DNA from: Siphonodentalium dalli
Taxonomy: Eukaryota; Mollusca; Scaphopoda; Gadilida; Siphonodentaliidae
Length of the DNA stretch: 64,000 bases
Direction of reading: 5' to 3'
Assembly: GCA_032622095.1 (NCBI GenBank)
Contig: CP136068.1
Location: 6,981,314 to 7,045,313 of the forward strand
Shown piece after piece: positions 12,691 through 24,905 of this stretch. How positions within the stretch are numbered: the first letter of the stretch is position 1; every line of letters starts with the position of its first letter. The notes below the pieces were generated by a model. The model did no database searches, was not told where the DNA came from, and was given only the letters and a program-made list of their open reading frames with translations. The translations under genes were made by a program, and so were the position numbers.

Positions 12691-12945
12691 ACAGTCCACA
12701 GTTTATAGCGGAATTTACAAAATAAGTACAGTATGAGCTGGGTGAGTCATCTGGGAGGAGTATTGTCACACATATTCAACATAACTGCTCTTACTGTATG
12801 AGCTGGGTGAGTCATCTGGGAGGAGTATTGTCACCCATATTCAACATAACTGCTCTTACTGTATGAGCTGGGTGAGTCATCTGGGAGGACCATACATAAT
12901 TTTCTGTACGAGTTTTGTAAATTCCACTATAAACTGGGGACAAGT
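12691..12945. repeat. Inverted repeat enclosing a 65-bp tandem repeat
   Basis: Arms near 12,693-12,730 (CACAGTTTATAGCGGAATTT) and 12,904-12,939 (its complement with a few changes) enclose about 2.4 copies of a 65-bp unit starting GTATGAGCTGGGTGAGTCAT at 12,731, 12,796 and 12,861. It looks like a small foldback element whose middle was amplified. Confidence 0.7.
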
Positions 12946-14120
12946 TGTAGATTATATTTATTACATAATACAAAACCTCGACAAAACATACTTAAATCAA
13001 CAAACAGGACGCTAAACTAGCATTGGCTTCACTTAGCTATACGTTGTTTGTCCGCATACAGAACTAATACCAGATAAATAAAGACTCTTGTGAGTAATTA
13101 ATAACGTATATTTAATGACATAACTTGTAAAACTATACATTCATTATAGTTGGCTGGACAACTATTGGAAGCCATAGCATTTCGAGACGTAGCGCACGGA
13201 ATGTAATCATACGACAAACCGAAATTCAAAGGTCACCTGGCACTATTTCCTGTTATTAAACGAAAGTTTAATATCGCAATTTTAGAATGGGTTTATTAAA
13301 TGGAATAAGGGTAGGCTCTTGTAATAATATTCAATGATTCAATCACAGCTGCTCGGACATTTCCGCTTTCGCGAAGAAAAAAACATCTCCAATAAATATC
13401 CGAGCCGTTGTGGTTCTAACAAGCTTCCAAACGCAATAGAACTGGTGGGGGTGTGGTAAATATAGAATACACCCATAGTAGCCGACAATAGCAAATTTTC
13501 ACAACGAATGGCATTGTGGTTTTCACCACGAGCCTTTTGGCGAGTGGTTAACACTACAATATCACGGGTGGTGAAAATGTGTACTCTCGGTTACTATACG
13601 TGTATTTTATTTATGTCATAATTATATATTTTTAAAATTTTGTTCGGGTATTCAACTACCCCGCTGTTTACTTTGAATGTGTGTCCTCAACCAGAGACAC
13701 GACGCTATAATGAATGTGCGTCACGCGTATGGATGCTTGCATTAACGTCATGACGTCATCGTGTTCAGAGCGATCAGTCACTTGGAATTCCCATGCATAT
13801 GCTTCCTAGTTAATATAGCACTATCAAGCTACATTTGATTGAAATTCGGGCAATTTTCCTCATATCTAATTGATAAGATGACAACGTCTAATTTTAAATG
13901 CTTGTGATATATGAACTATATTGCTAACAACGATGTAGTTCTACTATGGGTATACACGTTTAACACATGCAATTACGTTTGAACATTTACACCCACAGTA
14001 GAAATTTATACCGACAGTAGGAAGCTGTATACATATAGTAGGGTGTAAAGATGAAGTTTACAAAATGGGTGTTGTACACACAATATAACAGGCAATTATG
14101 GTACATATAGGAAATGTCTC
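12946..14120. other. Non-coding, nothing recognised
   Basis: No gene-like frame or repeat was recognised. One 71-codon minus-strand frame at 13,339-13,554 shows no family features. Confidence 0.45.
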
Positions 14121-14622
14121 TTAAAGGTACGGTTGGCCTTGGCGGTGGGTGTCCTGTGAAAATATTTCCACCCATCAAAAACCGCCACAAACAGAAAGAA
14201 CATCAAAATGTAGACAGACTTTGTCCGTATATAAATAAGAAATGTCGCATAAACAGTATGTTATTGTCATTTGTTTGACCATTGTTATGTAAACAAAAGC
14301 ATAAAAAGTTACTTTTCTGGTGTTTGTTTATATTATGATGGTAAACATAAAGAGCGTTCTTTGTTGCTGATTTCCTGATATGGAACTAATAAAGAGCGTT
14401 TATATCATTTGTGTGTGATTAGCCAGTGACACTGTGCTGTCTTCTGTAACACAATCAGGCTCTTGCTTATGTAAAATATAGTAAGTCTTTATGATAGCAT
14501 GTTGTTTACGCGACGGTCATGGTATATATGAACGAAACTGTATGCGTTTTAATGTTTATCTGTTTACGGTGTTTGGAACAAATATGAATATGTTCGACAA
14601 CTAAGGCCAACCGTGCCTTTAA
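14121..14622 (+). mobile_element. TTAA-flanked MITE, copy 1
   Basis: TTAA at 14,121-14,124 and 14,619-14,622 flank a roughly 494-bp element with complementary ends AGGTACGGTTGGCC and GGCCAACCGTGCCT. The interior has conserved blocks AAAGAGCGTTCTTTGTTGCT and CTGTTTACGGTGTTTGGAAC. Other copies are at 19,782 (inverted), 21,610 (duplicate), 55,391 and 62,679. The TTAA target suggests a piggyBac- or Kolobok-type mobiliser; this is inference. Confidence 0.85.
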
Positions 14623-15849
14623 TGAGACATCGAAATCCACATACAAATTATAAAAATCACATAATACATCTAACATAATTATGCCAGCACATACAACAAA
14701 ACATTCATTTACATGAATAGTTCCGACTATTGTACTTATGTCCGTGTATGTTCGTCTGTGCTCGTTGTTTGGTAAGACCCCACCTCTAGCCGTCGCCAGC
14801 GTTTGGGGACAAACGATATATATATATATCAATATATATATATAGTTTAGCGATAATATACACAAAGCACACGTATTGTTTGCGTTACGAAATGAGGTTG
14901 ATTCGTCGCTATTGTCATAAATATATAAATGACGTGTAACTCCACCCATCTTCAAGTTGGGTTTCACTACGGGATAATCAGCTGATCAGGCATTATTTCG
15001 TTACATATTATCTACTTCATTGACTAATTGTTTTGATACTAAAACGAATAATCAATTGTCTTCGATGATCACGTGATGCAATTCATTGGGGAGTCTGACC
15101 AACTGATCACCATATCCTCGCTCAAATACGCAAAATCGACATGTATTGTGAAATATGTACATAATGTTATTATTTTATTATGAAATATGCCGAAAATGGA
15201 GCGATATCCGTTATTTCGTTTTATGGCGCGGGCCACATTGAAATCACATGTTAAAGATCGCACACCTGAACAAATGGTGGATTTGGCTCATTTGGGTCAT
15301 TGTCCTCACATTCTGTGCTTATATTATCCTCGTTATGAGTCGATACTGTGACTCAAAAGCTCTCATTGTCAGCACATTATCGACACAAAATAAGGCGATT
15401 CTACGCAGATTATCTACCTAAACAAGTTCTTTATAAGCAGATATGGTGCGGTTTTCGAGCTAACAGGCTGAACTGTTAAAACAATGTACAACTCCCTTCG
15501 TGAATTAAGCCACTTAAGCATCGAAAACATATTATTATTACTTACATAGTTACTATCATCATAGTATTGAGATATACGACAATATGTCAGAACTGATCTA
15601 TTGACGTGGCTGGCAATTAAAAAGTGGAATCGATATGAGGGCTTGCAGTTTCAATGGGACCATCTGTGACAAGTATGGACACTCATGCCAACATTGTCAG
15701 AAACCAACAATTATTGACAATGCTCACACTTTCCACAATACATTTACGCGGAGTTGTATGATACCCTTAAACATAATTGACTTTCTGAGTCATAGTATGT
15801 TCTTCTAAAATGCTAAATGAAATATGGAATAGACGAACAGTTACAGTAC
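14623..15849. other. Non-coding, with AT microsatellite and a dispersed repeat
   Basis: A TA-rich microsatellite lies at 14,815-14,842. The segment about 15,180-15,420 is related, inverted, to 50,536-50,790, with shared AGATAATCT and AGAATCGCC blocks and a CCTTTAACATGTG-like block. A third diverged copy is near 42,390-42,480. No gene was seen. Confidence 0.45.
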
Positions 15850-15854
15850 ACTAT

Positions 15855-16185
15855 TTTGACACGTACTAAACCTTGTGCAGGACCATGCCGGAAATAAACC
15901 AATTGAATTAAAGTGATGTAACACACTCCGGTAGGGTGATAAAATAGAAATGGAGAATAATCTTGCTCAAAGCAGTTATTTTTACAAATATTATATCCAA
16001 CTTGACAACTCACACAGTGATTCTCATATATTATTTATATACAGCGAATCTTGATGGCGAACTCGTTTTCGTTAGTTTTTCGATAATAGTTGCGTCCCGA
16101 GTAGAGAAGTAAATATTTACATTTGAGCGTAGTTCAGATGATGTTTTCTATGGAGTGGTAAGGTGGATTTGCTTGATAGTTTCGC
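15855..16185 (-). repeat. 485-bp repeat family, inverted uninterrupted copy
   Basis: Read on the minus strand it follows the family order: ATCCACCTTACCACTCC, AAACATCATCTGAACTACG, GTAAATATTTACTTCT, GGGACGCAACTATTATCG, TTCGCCATCAAG, AGATTATTCTCC and CATCACTTTAA. It is diverged and has about 3 extra bases at the site where the 3.55-kb transposon sits in the other copy. Confidence 0.65.
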
Positions 16186-16894
16186 GTTGTTAGTATACTA
16201 CTATATTCCTCCAGTTGGCATAGCACCTGGATACTAACTTATCAGTCTCACGCACCCGAAAAGTCCATAATATACCTTTAACTGCGAATAGTTGCGAGAT
16301 CTTTTTAAAAAGAAAAGCTTTGTTAGCTGTTTGTGACATTGAATTGAATGATTGACCTTATTCTCGGAACCCGCTTGTACCTTCTGGTCAAGCGTTTGAA
16401 GCACTCCCACTGTTGCTTTGGTAGTGGCAAAGGTACGATAGTCACTACTAATTAATAGTGCGCATTTGACTAAACCAGTGGAGTCGGTATGGCTAACTTC
16501 CTGAATTATTGATTATGAATAAACCAAGCCAGTCGTCATTTGCAAAAAAATGACTAACGGCAGTTATTAATATTGAAGAATCTAGTGTTCTCAACTTCTC
16601 AGTGTAGCTAATTTGACGTGCCCGAATAGATTGGCAGTTAACATCATCACGTATATCTATGTGTGTACGTTATTATATTTCAGCCGAAAGATACAACATG
16701 TGGCAGCGGTAAGGTCAGCCTTCCGGGGAAAGAGGACAGCGCCACGTGCCTCGGTGTGTACATCGATCAATATGATCGACTCAAATCCCTCATTTAAATT
16801 TAGACTTTTACATTTATTTTCCAACTTCATCATTGCACATAATTATGTATATACTTGGATTGGTTGTTATACAGACCTCAATATAAAATTTTCA
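16186..16894. other. Non-coding, nothing recognised
   Basis: No recognisable gene. The 113-codon frame at 16,613-16,954 runs by chance into the LINE fragment at its end and shows no other family features. Confidence 0.4.
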
Positions 16895-17067
16895 GATTCG
16901 TTCGACCTACTTGGTATTCGAAAAAACATTCGACGACATAACAAGATCCATTGAAATTTGGAAGCACAGATTACTTACCCCGCTAGGTAGAATAACGGTG
17001 ATTAAATATATCATACTCCCCAAACTTACTCACCTATTCCTAACGCTCCCCAACCCAAAACCACAAT
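16895..17067 (+). pseudogene. LINE fragment (RT C-terminus), left part
   Basis: Encodes FDLLGI, then in another frame EIWKHRLLTPLGRITVIK, ILPKLTHLFLTLPNPKPQ, closely matching 6,540-6,740 of the first LINE. It stops at the AT at 17,066-17,067, where the 7.93-kb transposon begins, and resumes in frame at 25,001. It is probably a 5'-truncated LINE insertion. Confidence 0.85.
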
Positions 17068-17268
17068 AGACCCTTTTCACATTAGGCATATAGAGTTACC
17101 GGTCTTCTGCAAAACTCCGATTTAGAGCTGATAACGAGGCCGCTAATTTAATGAGATTTCTCCAGATCAGCCGGCAACTGCTGGGTATTTGTTTTAAGCT
17201 TTGTATTATATCTCCTAGTGCTCGGAATTAAATGAACATCAATTAGATTACACACACAAGTGACTGAT

Positions 17269-19720
17269 ATGGAAGAGGATAATAAAAGTGGACATTCAAC
17301 AAATAAACTAAAAGGTGAGATACATTAAATTACATTTGCATCTATAGTGTTATTACATTTTACAACCGCCACTTCTTACTAAATAGGTAACCAACAGTGT
17401 TTGTTTACAAAAAATAATTACTTGCATTCTCCTCTCATTTCTCATACATGCACGCATATAAGATTAATTATATAGGAAATACAAAGGGAAGGTTGTAATT
17501 ACCTGTAAAATTGTAACAGAAGTACACTTTTACCTGTACGGTAATTCACAAATATTTTGTGCTATTTCCTAGAACTGAATTATGGAATAAATGTCACAAT
17601 AATGAAGCAACATCCACTGAATTCTACCATTGCTTCCAAGCAGTATTAGTTTCAAATATATCTCCTTTCATTTATATTAACTATATTATAATATATGTAT
17701 TATTTCAGAAGTTGATATCATGTGAATACATGTATGTAGTATGTGTACATGCATGTTGATATTACATTGCCTGGATCACCTCTATTTTATAGATTCTAAG
17801 AAGAAAAAGCCACTATCGAGGGGATCTCAGTGCTGTGTTTATGGCTGTATGAACTATGCATTCATACAAGATGGCACACCATCGGGCATTCACTTCTTCA
17901 AACCGCCTAAAGATGTCATGTCATGCAAACAGAAACGGGACAGATGGTGTCGGTTGATCAAACGACAGGATGGCAGGGATGGATTCACACTAACTAAATA
18001 TACAATTGTCTGCCATGAACATTTCAAGCCAGAAGACATAAATATATCTTTAGTTGCGAAAAGGTGGACATTGAACAAAGGCGCGGAACCAGTTGTCTTC
18101 AATCCAAATGCAAATGAACAGAAAATAAAATCGCCAAGAAAAAGACTGGCATTCTCGTCAGATATTTCGGTTCAGCATTTATCAACAGAAATTGACGAAT
18201 TTGAGGTATTAAATTAAATTTATTGCCAGCTTTCACATGAGATGAGTCACAGTAGATGTCTTTAACACTTCTATGTATATACATATATCATTTAATATCA
18301 TAACTGATTTATCTAAGTCGATATCGGCATTTTTCTCAGGAACTTAATATATAAGTGTTAGTAAATGTGTAATTAAGACATCAATGAAGTAGCATTTTAT
18401 TAAATTTGTCTTGACTGTGCTGAGGATAATGTATTAGACAGTCAATACTGAAATAAAACTATAGATGCGTTCTAAAAGTTTAATGAATTATAACCATTAT
18501 TATTGTAGATTATTGAGTCAGGAGTTGCGTCGCAGACTGAGATCCATACATCAGAGGCTTCAACTCAAACAGAGCATATTTTCCCAGAGCATATCGACTT
18601 CAAAGACGATCACAGTTACTCGAACAATAATGTTGAAAGAATGCTAGAAAGTAAAGACGTCGAAAGCCTGAGGCATGCGATTACCCAACTAAGTGACCAC
18701 ATATATTCATTGAAAGGCAAAATGGACATGGCATCTGGTTATATATGCGAGTTAAGTGAGGTCGTTTACTCATATGAATCCAACAGATTTAGTCTGAACA
18801 ATATAAAGGACGATGATTCGGCGATGTTATTCTACACCGGATTTCCAAATTATAAATCGTTCGATTCAGTTTTCCAGTACCTGGAACCAAAAGCTCAGAA
18901 TATGGTTTACTGGCGAGGACAAGGTGACACTCGTGATTATAAAATGTATCGAATGACAGAAGGAAAACCTGGACCGAAAAGAAAGTTAACATTACAAGAC
19001 GAATTGTTCATGGTGCTTGTGAGGTTGAAAGTTGGTTTATTTGTGCGTGATATCTCTGCTCGTTTTGAAATTTCTGCAGGGCAATTTTCAAAGATTTTCA
19101 CCACCTGGATAAACTTTCTATATTGCGAATTACCACAATTATTCCCGTTTCCTTCTCAAGAGAGAATCCGACATGGAATGCCAAAATCGTTTCACGGATA
19201 TCCGACAACCAGAATAATTTTGGACTGCACCGAAGTGTTCGTTGAGATACCATCCGCCATGATTACCCAATCGGAGACGTGGTCTAACTACAAACACCAC
19301 AATACATACAAAGTGCTTGTTGGTGTTACTCCCAATGGGACCGTTTCATTTATATCAACACTGTTGGGAGGTAGAGTATCGGATAAGGTGATAGTGAAAG
19401 ATAGTGGTGTATTGAATTTGCTAGACTCTGGTGACAATGTTATGGCAGATCGAGGATTTGAAATTTCTGATATTTTGCCTGATGGAGTAACACTTAATAT
19501 TCCTCCATTCAAACATCACAAGCAACTAACTGCACATGAAGTGGAAGACACGATGAACATAGCAAGTGTGAGAATACACGTTGGAAGGGCTATTGGGAGG
19601 ATAAAACATTATCACATATTAGATGGGGTAATACCACTAAGTTTGAGCCATATTGCTGATCAAATGTTCACTGTTATTTCATACTTGACATGTTTTCTTC
19701 CACCATTAGTACCTGAGTGA
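17269..19720 (+). CDS. THAP-domain DDE transposase, three exons, catalytic Glu lost
   Basis: Predicted exons 17,269-17,314, 17,793-18,205 and 18,509-19,720 join in frame (phase 1, then 0) at GT/AG borders and give 556 residues. The start MEEDNKSG is the first ATG after the element end. Residues about 28-110 are a THAP zinc finger: CCVYGC, WCRLIKR, then C89-x2-H92 in VCHEHF. A Glu/Ser/Thr-rich link and a short coiled coil follow, then a helix-turn-helix-like region (KRKLTLQDELFMVLVRL). The DDE_Tnp_4 core has Asp392 (ILDCTE) and Asp467 (MADRGF). The expected third acid in the motif R-I-H-V-E-R-A is Gly512 (GGA at 19,583-19,585), one transition from GAA. The reading frame is otherwise intact, so the protein could bind DNA but probably cannot cut it. 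Confidence 0.85.
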
Positions 19721-19781
19721 ATTGTTTGTGCATTAATATAAATCAATGAATAGATATAATCAACTTTATACCGGAATATAC

Positions 19782-20298
19782 TTAAAGGCACGGGAGGCCT
19801 TAGTTGTCGAAAATATTCATATTTGTTCCAATCACCGGAAACAGAAAGATATTAAAACGCATACAGTTTTGTTCATACATACCATGACCATCGCGTAAAC
19901 AGCATTCTATCATAAAGACCTATACTATATTTTACATACATGTAAGCAAGAGCCTGATTGTGTTACAGAAGACGGCACGGTGTTACTGTCCTTTCATACA
20001 CAAATGATATAAACGCTCTTTATTAGTTCCATATCAGGAATTCAGCAACAAAGAACGCTCTTTATGATTATTATGATAATATACACAAACACCAGGAATG
20101 TAACTTTTTATGTTTTATTTACATACTAGTATCAATGGTCAAACATGTGACAATAACATACTGTTTATGCGATATTTCTTATTTGTATACGGACAGAGTA
20201 TGTCTACATTTTAATATTCTTTCTGTTTGTGGCGATTTTTTTGACAGGTGGAAATACTTTCACAGCATGCCCACCTCCAAGGTCTCCCGTACCTTTAA
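19782..20298 (-). mobile_element. TTAA-flanked MITE, copy 2, inside the transposon
   Basis: Inverted relative to the copy at 14.1 kb. TTAA at 19,782 and 20,295; ends AGGCACGGGAGGCCTTAG and TCTCCCGTACCT. It lies between the two convergent gene ends and was duplicated with them. Confidence 0.85.
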
Positions 20299-20369
20299 AT
20301 TGTGTAATATACAATGAGTTACATATATATTCAATGAAGCAGAATACACATGTAGACATGTGCAATACA

Positions 20370-20903
20370 TTATTTAGAAAATAGTCTTTCTTTCAATAAT
20401 CTCCATTCACTAGGTTGAATTATACTAAGCCCACGTTCAACCCTGCGTGTTAATAGTTCTGGAACAAATGCATATTTATAAAATAAGTCAAGTTGGGGCA
20501 ATATCTGCAAATTCCACATTTCAGAATCGAACATTATTCGGTCGACAAATATGTCTTGCCCTGGCCCAAACCAGACGACAAAGTCCACCCATGTTATACC
20601 ACTGACATACATCTGTCCCTGTATTTGGAAAAAATAATTATGATTCCTGTTCAGTGTTTATGACCCATCATCCAGTTTCTTAATGTAGAAACCCCGATCC
20701 GAAGAAGCCTGGTCGACTGTAAGTCCGTGCTTGCTCATCGGACATTTCACTTCCAAACCTCCATTCTTACCATCACCTGTGCATGTAGGATCATAGACCA
20801 AGCCATCTAAACTGGCACCAATACCTGGTCGCGTGGCTGAAATATCACTCCGGGCCGACTAACTCTGACTTGACAATTTTGTGCCAATTTATATAAGATA
20901 TAA
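20370..20903 (-). pseudogene. Truncated YqaJ nuclease 3' copy
   Basis: Duplicate of 22,198-22,731. It encodes GASLDGLVYDP, GGLEVKCPMSKHG, an in-frame TAA (complement of TTA at 20,658-20,660), then QIQGQMYVSGITWVDF and the C-terminus ending at 20,370. It lacks the SAP, SWIM and N-terminal YqaJ parts. The same TAA occurs in the other copy, so the stop predates the duplication. Confidence 0.85.
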
Positions 20904-21548
20904 GCAGGGCAATTTTCAAAGATTTTCACCACCTGGATAAACTTTCTATATTGCGAATTACCACAATTATTCCCGTTTCCTTCTCAAGAGAGAATCCGAC
21001 ATGGAATGCCAAAATCGTTTCACGGATATCCGACAACCAGAATAATTTTGGACTGCACCGAAGTGTTCGTTGAGATACCATCCGCCATGATTACCCAATC
21101 GGAGACGTGGTCTAACTACAAACACCACAATACATACAAAGTGCTTGTTGGTGTTACTCCCAATGGGACCGTTTCATTTATATCAACACTGTTGGGAGGT
21201 AGAGTATCGGATAAGGTGATAGTGAAAGATAGTGGTGTATTGAATTTGCTAGACTCTGGTGACAATGTTATGGCAGATCGAGGATTTGAAATTTCTGATA
21301 TTTTGCCTGATGGAGTAACACTTAATATTCCTCCATTCAAACATCACAAGCAACTAACTGCACATGAAGTGGAAGACACGATGAACATAGCAAGTGTGAG
21401 AATACACGTTGGAAGGGCTATTGGGAGGATAAAACATTATCACATATTAGATGGGGTAATACCACTAAGTTTGAGCCATATTGCTGATCAAATGTTCACT
21501 GTTATTTCATACTTGACATGTTTTCTTCCACCATTAGTACCTGAGTGA
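20904..21548 (+). pseudogene. Truncated transposase 3' copy
   Basis: Duplicate of the last 215 codons of the transposase, from AGQFSKIF to FLPPLVPE. It keeps both Asp residues and the same Gly for Glu substitution at 21,411-21,413, so the loss came before the duplication. It has no THAP domain and no own start context. Confidence 0.9.
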
Positions 21549-21609
21549 ATTGTTTGTGCATTAATATAAATCAATGAATAGATATAATCAACTTTATACC
21601 GGAATATAC

Positions 21610-22126
21610 TTAAAGGCACGGGAGGCCTTAGTTGTCGAAAATATTCATATTTGTTCCAATCACCGGAAACAGAAAGATATTAAAACGCATACAGTTTTGT
21701 TCATACATACCATGACCATCGCGTAAACAGCATTCTATCATAAAGACCTATACTATATTTTACATACATGTAAGCAAGAGCCTGATTGTGTTACAGAAGA
21801 CGGCACGGTGTTACTGTCCTTTCATACACAAATGATATAAACGCTCTTTATTAGTTCCATATCAGGAATTCAGCAACAAAGAACGCTCTTTATGATTATT
21901 ATGATAATATACACAAACACCAGGAATGTAACTTTTTATGTTTTATTTACATACTAGTATCAATGGTCAAACATGTGACAATAACATACTGTTTATGCGA
22001 TATTTCTTATTTGTATACGGACAGAGTATGTCTACATTTTAATATTCTTTCTGTTTGTGGCGATTTTTTTGACAGGTGGAAATACTTTCACAGCATGCCC
22101 GCCTCCAAGGTCTCCCGTACCTTTAA
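21610..22126 (-). mobile_element. TTAA-flanked MITE, copy 2 duplicate
   Basis: Copy of 19,782-20,298 created by the 1,828-bp tandem duplication and not by a separate insertion. Confidence 0.85.
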
Positions 22127-22197
22127 ATTGTGTAATATACAATGAGTTACATATATATTCAATGAAGCAGAATACACATGTAGACATGTGCAATACA

Positions 22198-24905
22198 TTA
22201 TTTAGAAAATAGTCTTTCTTTCAATAATCTCCATTCACTAGGTTGAATTATACTAAGCCCACGTTCAACCCTGCGTGTTAATAGTTCTGGAACAAATGCA
22301 TATTTATAAAATAAGTCAAGTTGGGGCAATATCTGCAAATTCCACATTTCAGAATCGAACATTATTCGGTCGACAAATATGTCTTGCCCTGGCCCAAACC
22401 AGACGACAAAGTCCACCCATGTTATACCACTGACATACATCTGTCCCTGTATTTGGAAAAAATAATTATGATTCCTGTTCAGTGTTTATGACCCATCATC
22501 CAGTTTCTTAATGTAGAAACCCCGATCCGAAGAAGCCTGGTCGACTGTAAGTCCGTGCTTGCTCATCGGACATTTCACTTCCAAACCTCCATTCTTACCA
22601 TCACCTGTGCATGTAGGATCATAGACCAAGCCATCTAAACTGGCACCAATACCTGGTCGCGTGGCTGAAATATCACTCCGGGCCGACTAACTCTGACTTG
22701 ACAATTTTGTGCCAATTTATATAAGATATAAGCATCAATTGCTGACTGTTCGTAGCTTTTCCCGTAGTCGATTGCAGATGAATGTGCTTTTCCATAAAGC
22801 ATCACCTTTAGAACACTATCTGGTAGCCTGGTTCGGAGAATACGGCCAAAATTTGATGCAGTCATTTTATATCGATGCAGTTTTTTCCAAATGTCGCAAT
22901 CACTTTGCTGTCTGGTCGCTTTCTCCACCAAATCTATATTTTCAACAGAAATGTGTTCATTTGTGATTATTGGGTCCACATATTTGGCGATAAATGCATT
23001 ATTTATGATTTCATTTTCATCAATATCTGGGTTTCTCTCAATGAGATCAATACATAGATGATATACAGTACCCGACGCGGTCTTTCTTATTCCGAATATT
23101 AATGGAACTACATGTAGTTGTAGTCGCGTTAGTGTGATCTGTTTGTATAGACCTTCTGATGTATGATGATGTAACATTAACATTCAAGGCTACGTCTTCA
23201 TCCTTACCACACACAAAGTCGGTCGTCTGGCTGCTATCATTTATACTGTGTGGTGACTCATGATAAATGAAAAATCCAGAATCTGGAACAGAATCTTCAA
23301 GATTGGCATATAATTTGTTCAACATCATTTGATCAACATATCGGTCATGTGGAGCACGAGGGTCATACATACTCCGATTTGTTTTCCTATCCGGAGTTTG
23401 TTTACCGAACGCATATTTTTGGATTTTCAATTCACTCACTGGTTTTGGTAGCACTTTCAGGTTCCTTGGAATTATCCATTTATTTAATTTTGACGTACAG
23501 GAAATTGTCACCTTATCTGTCTGATTCTTCAACCCACGACCGTTGAAATCTTCTATTGCAAACATGAGCCCACCGATGTGATTGCATTTTCCAAGACCAC
23601 CAACTCCAAGCCTGGAAAATTAAAAAAACAACATTGGTCAGTATGCCTATATTTCATGGCATTGTACATGGCTACATATACAATAGCAAACAGTGTATGT
23701 TTATATAAGTATATGTATACATATGGGAAGCATATACTAGTATTAATCTTTTTTAGAAATTACCTTAAATTTTATTAATTTTGCCATATTTTTATTTCGA
23801 CTTGGGGTGGATTTCACCGTCTCTGTAATCCTACTGTACATCATAACTTTTACAACTACAAGGGGCGATAGACAGTGTTGCCCACCCCTTCTGGTTTAGT
23901 TTGTTATTACAATAGACCAATGAATACTCCGTTGACATAGACATCTTTGTTAAAGTTTATGTCCCTACCTAATTACGAATTAGGAATCCCATAAATAAGA
24001 ACCCGCTTTACTATCAGGGTATACCTTCTGAATGTAGCATTATGTAAAATTACTCGTTCACACCAGGGGGTAGTGTTTGATTCAATGATTAATTACGCAA
24101 CTCTGTTTGGTGGTCTAGGATGTTGGAATACTATCTATACTTGGGCAGATTACCATATGGGTATCCATCATGTCTGATAATGTGATATCAAATGTGTATG
24201 TCGAGTGAATCAAGGTAACATATACATGCTACATAATAAATGTGATCCTTACCCTGCTGGACATTCACAAGCCGCAAGGTGTACATCTCCCTCCTCTGTA
24301 AAGACAGCCATCACTTGGTAACGTTCTGTTTTCATGGAAGCTTTGACCTTTGCTTTGACCCAAGTGTGGTGAAATCCTTTGGCTATTTGGTAAGCACCCA
24401 CGAATCCCTCAACAAAAAATTGATATGCTTTCATTTTTTTGTAGCACACGCCTTTCATTTCAGTTTCGCCATATTTTTGCGTTCTATCTACTAAATAGGT
24501 GAAAAGCTGATGAAAGTTTAGTGAAGGAAACATCCGTAAATCGTTGGACCACACACGATTTTTTGCTGTAATCCCCAGGACAGAAAATGTTATCTCCTTT
24601 TGTGCGTCAAGTGATCGAAACGGGTCCTGATCGGTTCCTGAAACTGCATCAGTCCTAACATGTGAATCACATTTTTTTGAAGACGAATATGTTTGAGAAA
24701 CTGCGGTGCACGAATTTTTGGAATGTGAAGTTTGTCTTTGTGCAGTAGAATTCCTCGTAAATATAGAATGGCATCTGGCGACTAGTATAGATTTATTTCC
24801 ACTAATTAGTTCACCATGACTCCGTAATATATCCTTCAAATCACTGCATTTTAACTTCCATAAATCATCCAAATCATACACAGTGTCGGTTTGTTTATCT
24901 TGCAT
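22198..24905 (-). pseudogene. SAP-SWIM-YqaJ nuclease gene of the transposon, disrupted
   Basis: Exon 1 runs 24,905-24,253: start MQDKQTDTVYDLDDL, a SAP-like motif (LKCSDLKDILRSHG...SGNKSILVARC), and near its end ERYQVMAVFTEEGDVHLAACECPAG-type SWIM Cys pair (CEC) just before the donor GTAAGG. Exon 2 starts at 23,611 after CCAG and supplies the remaining SWIM ligands (KCNH). It continues to a YqaJ/lambda-exonuclease-type fold: WKKLHRYKMTASNFGRIL, YGKSYEQSAIDAYI, GASLDGLV (catalytic Asp), LEVKCP (ExK) and QIQGQM. Frameshifts near 23,150 and 22,665 and an in-frame TAA at 22,486-22,488 break it. Such nucleases trim DNA ends; here the partner is presumably the transposase. The splice and domain order are seen; the function is inferred from the families. 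Confidence 0.8.

Larger units (their letters stand above)
19076..20903. repeat. Tandem duplication, unit 1 (1,828 bp)
   Basis: Repeated directly at 20,904-22,731. The trinucleotide GCA stands at both starts and again at 22,732, giving 3-nt microhomology. The unit spans the 3' half of the transposase, a MITE and the 3' end of the YqaJ gene. I noticed one difference: CCCACC at about 20,270 versus CCCGCC at about 22,098. Confidence 0.95.
20904..22731. repeat. Tandem duplication, unit 2 (1,828 bp)
   Basis: Near-identical second unit. Because the genes converge, the duplication leaves one transposase with its full 5' part (left) and one YqaJ gene with its full 5' part (right), plus a truncated copy of each between them. 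Confidence 0.95.

Noticed and set aside
19288-19512. Minus-strand frame opposite the transposase
   Set aside because: Shadow of the transposase coding strand; it recurs at 21,116 only because of the duplication.
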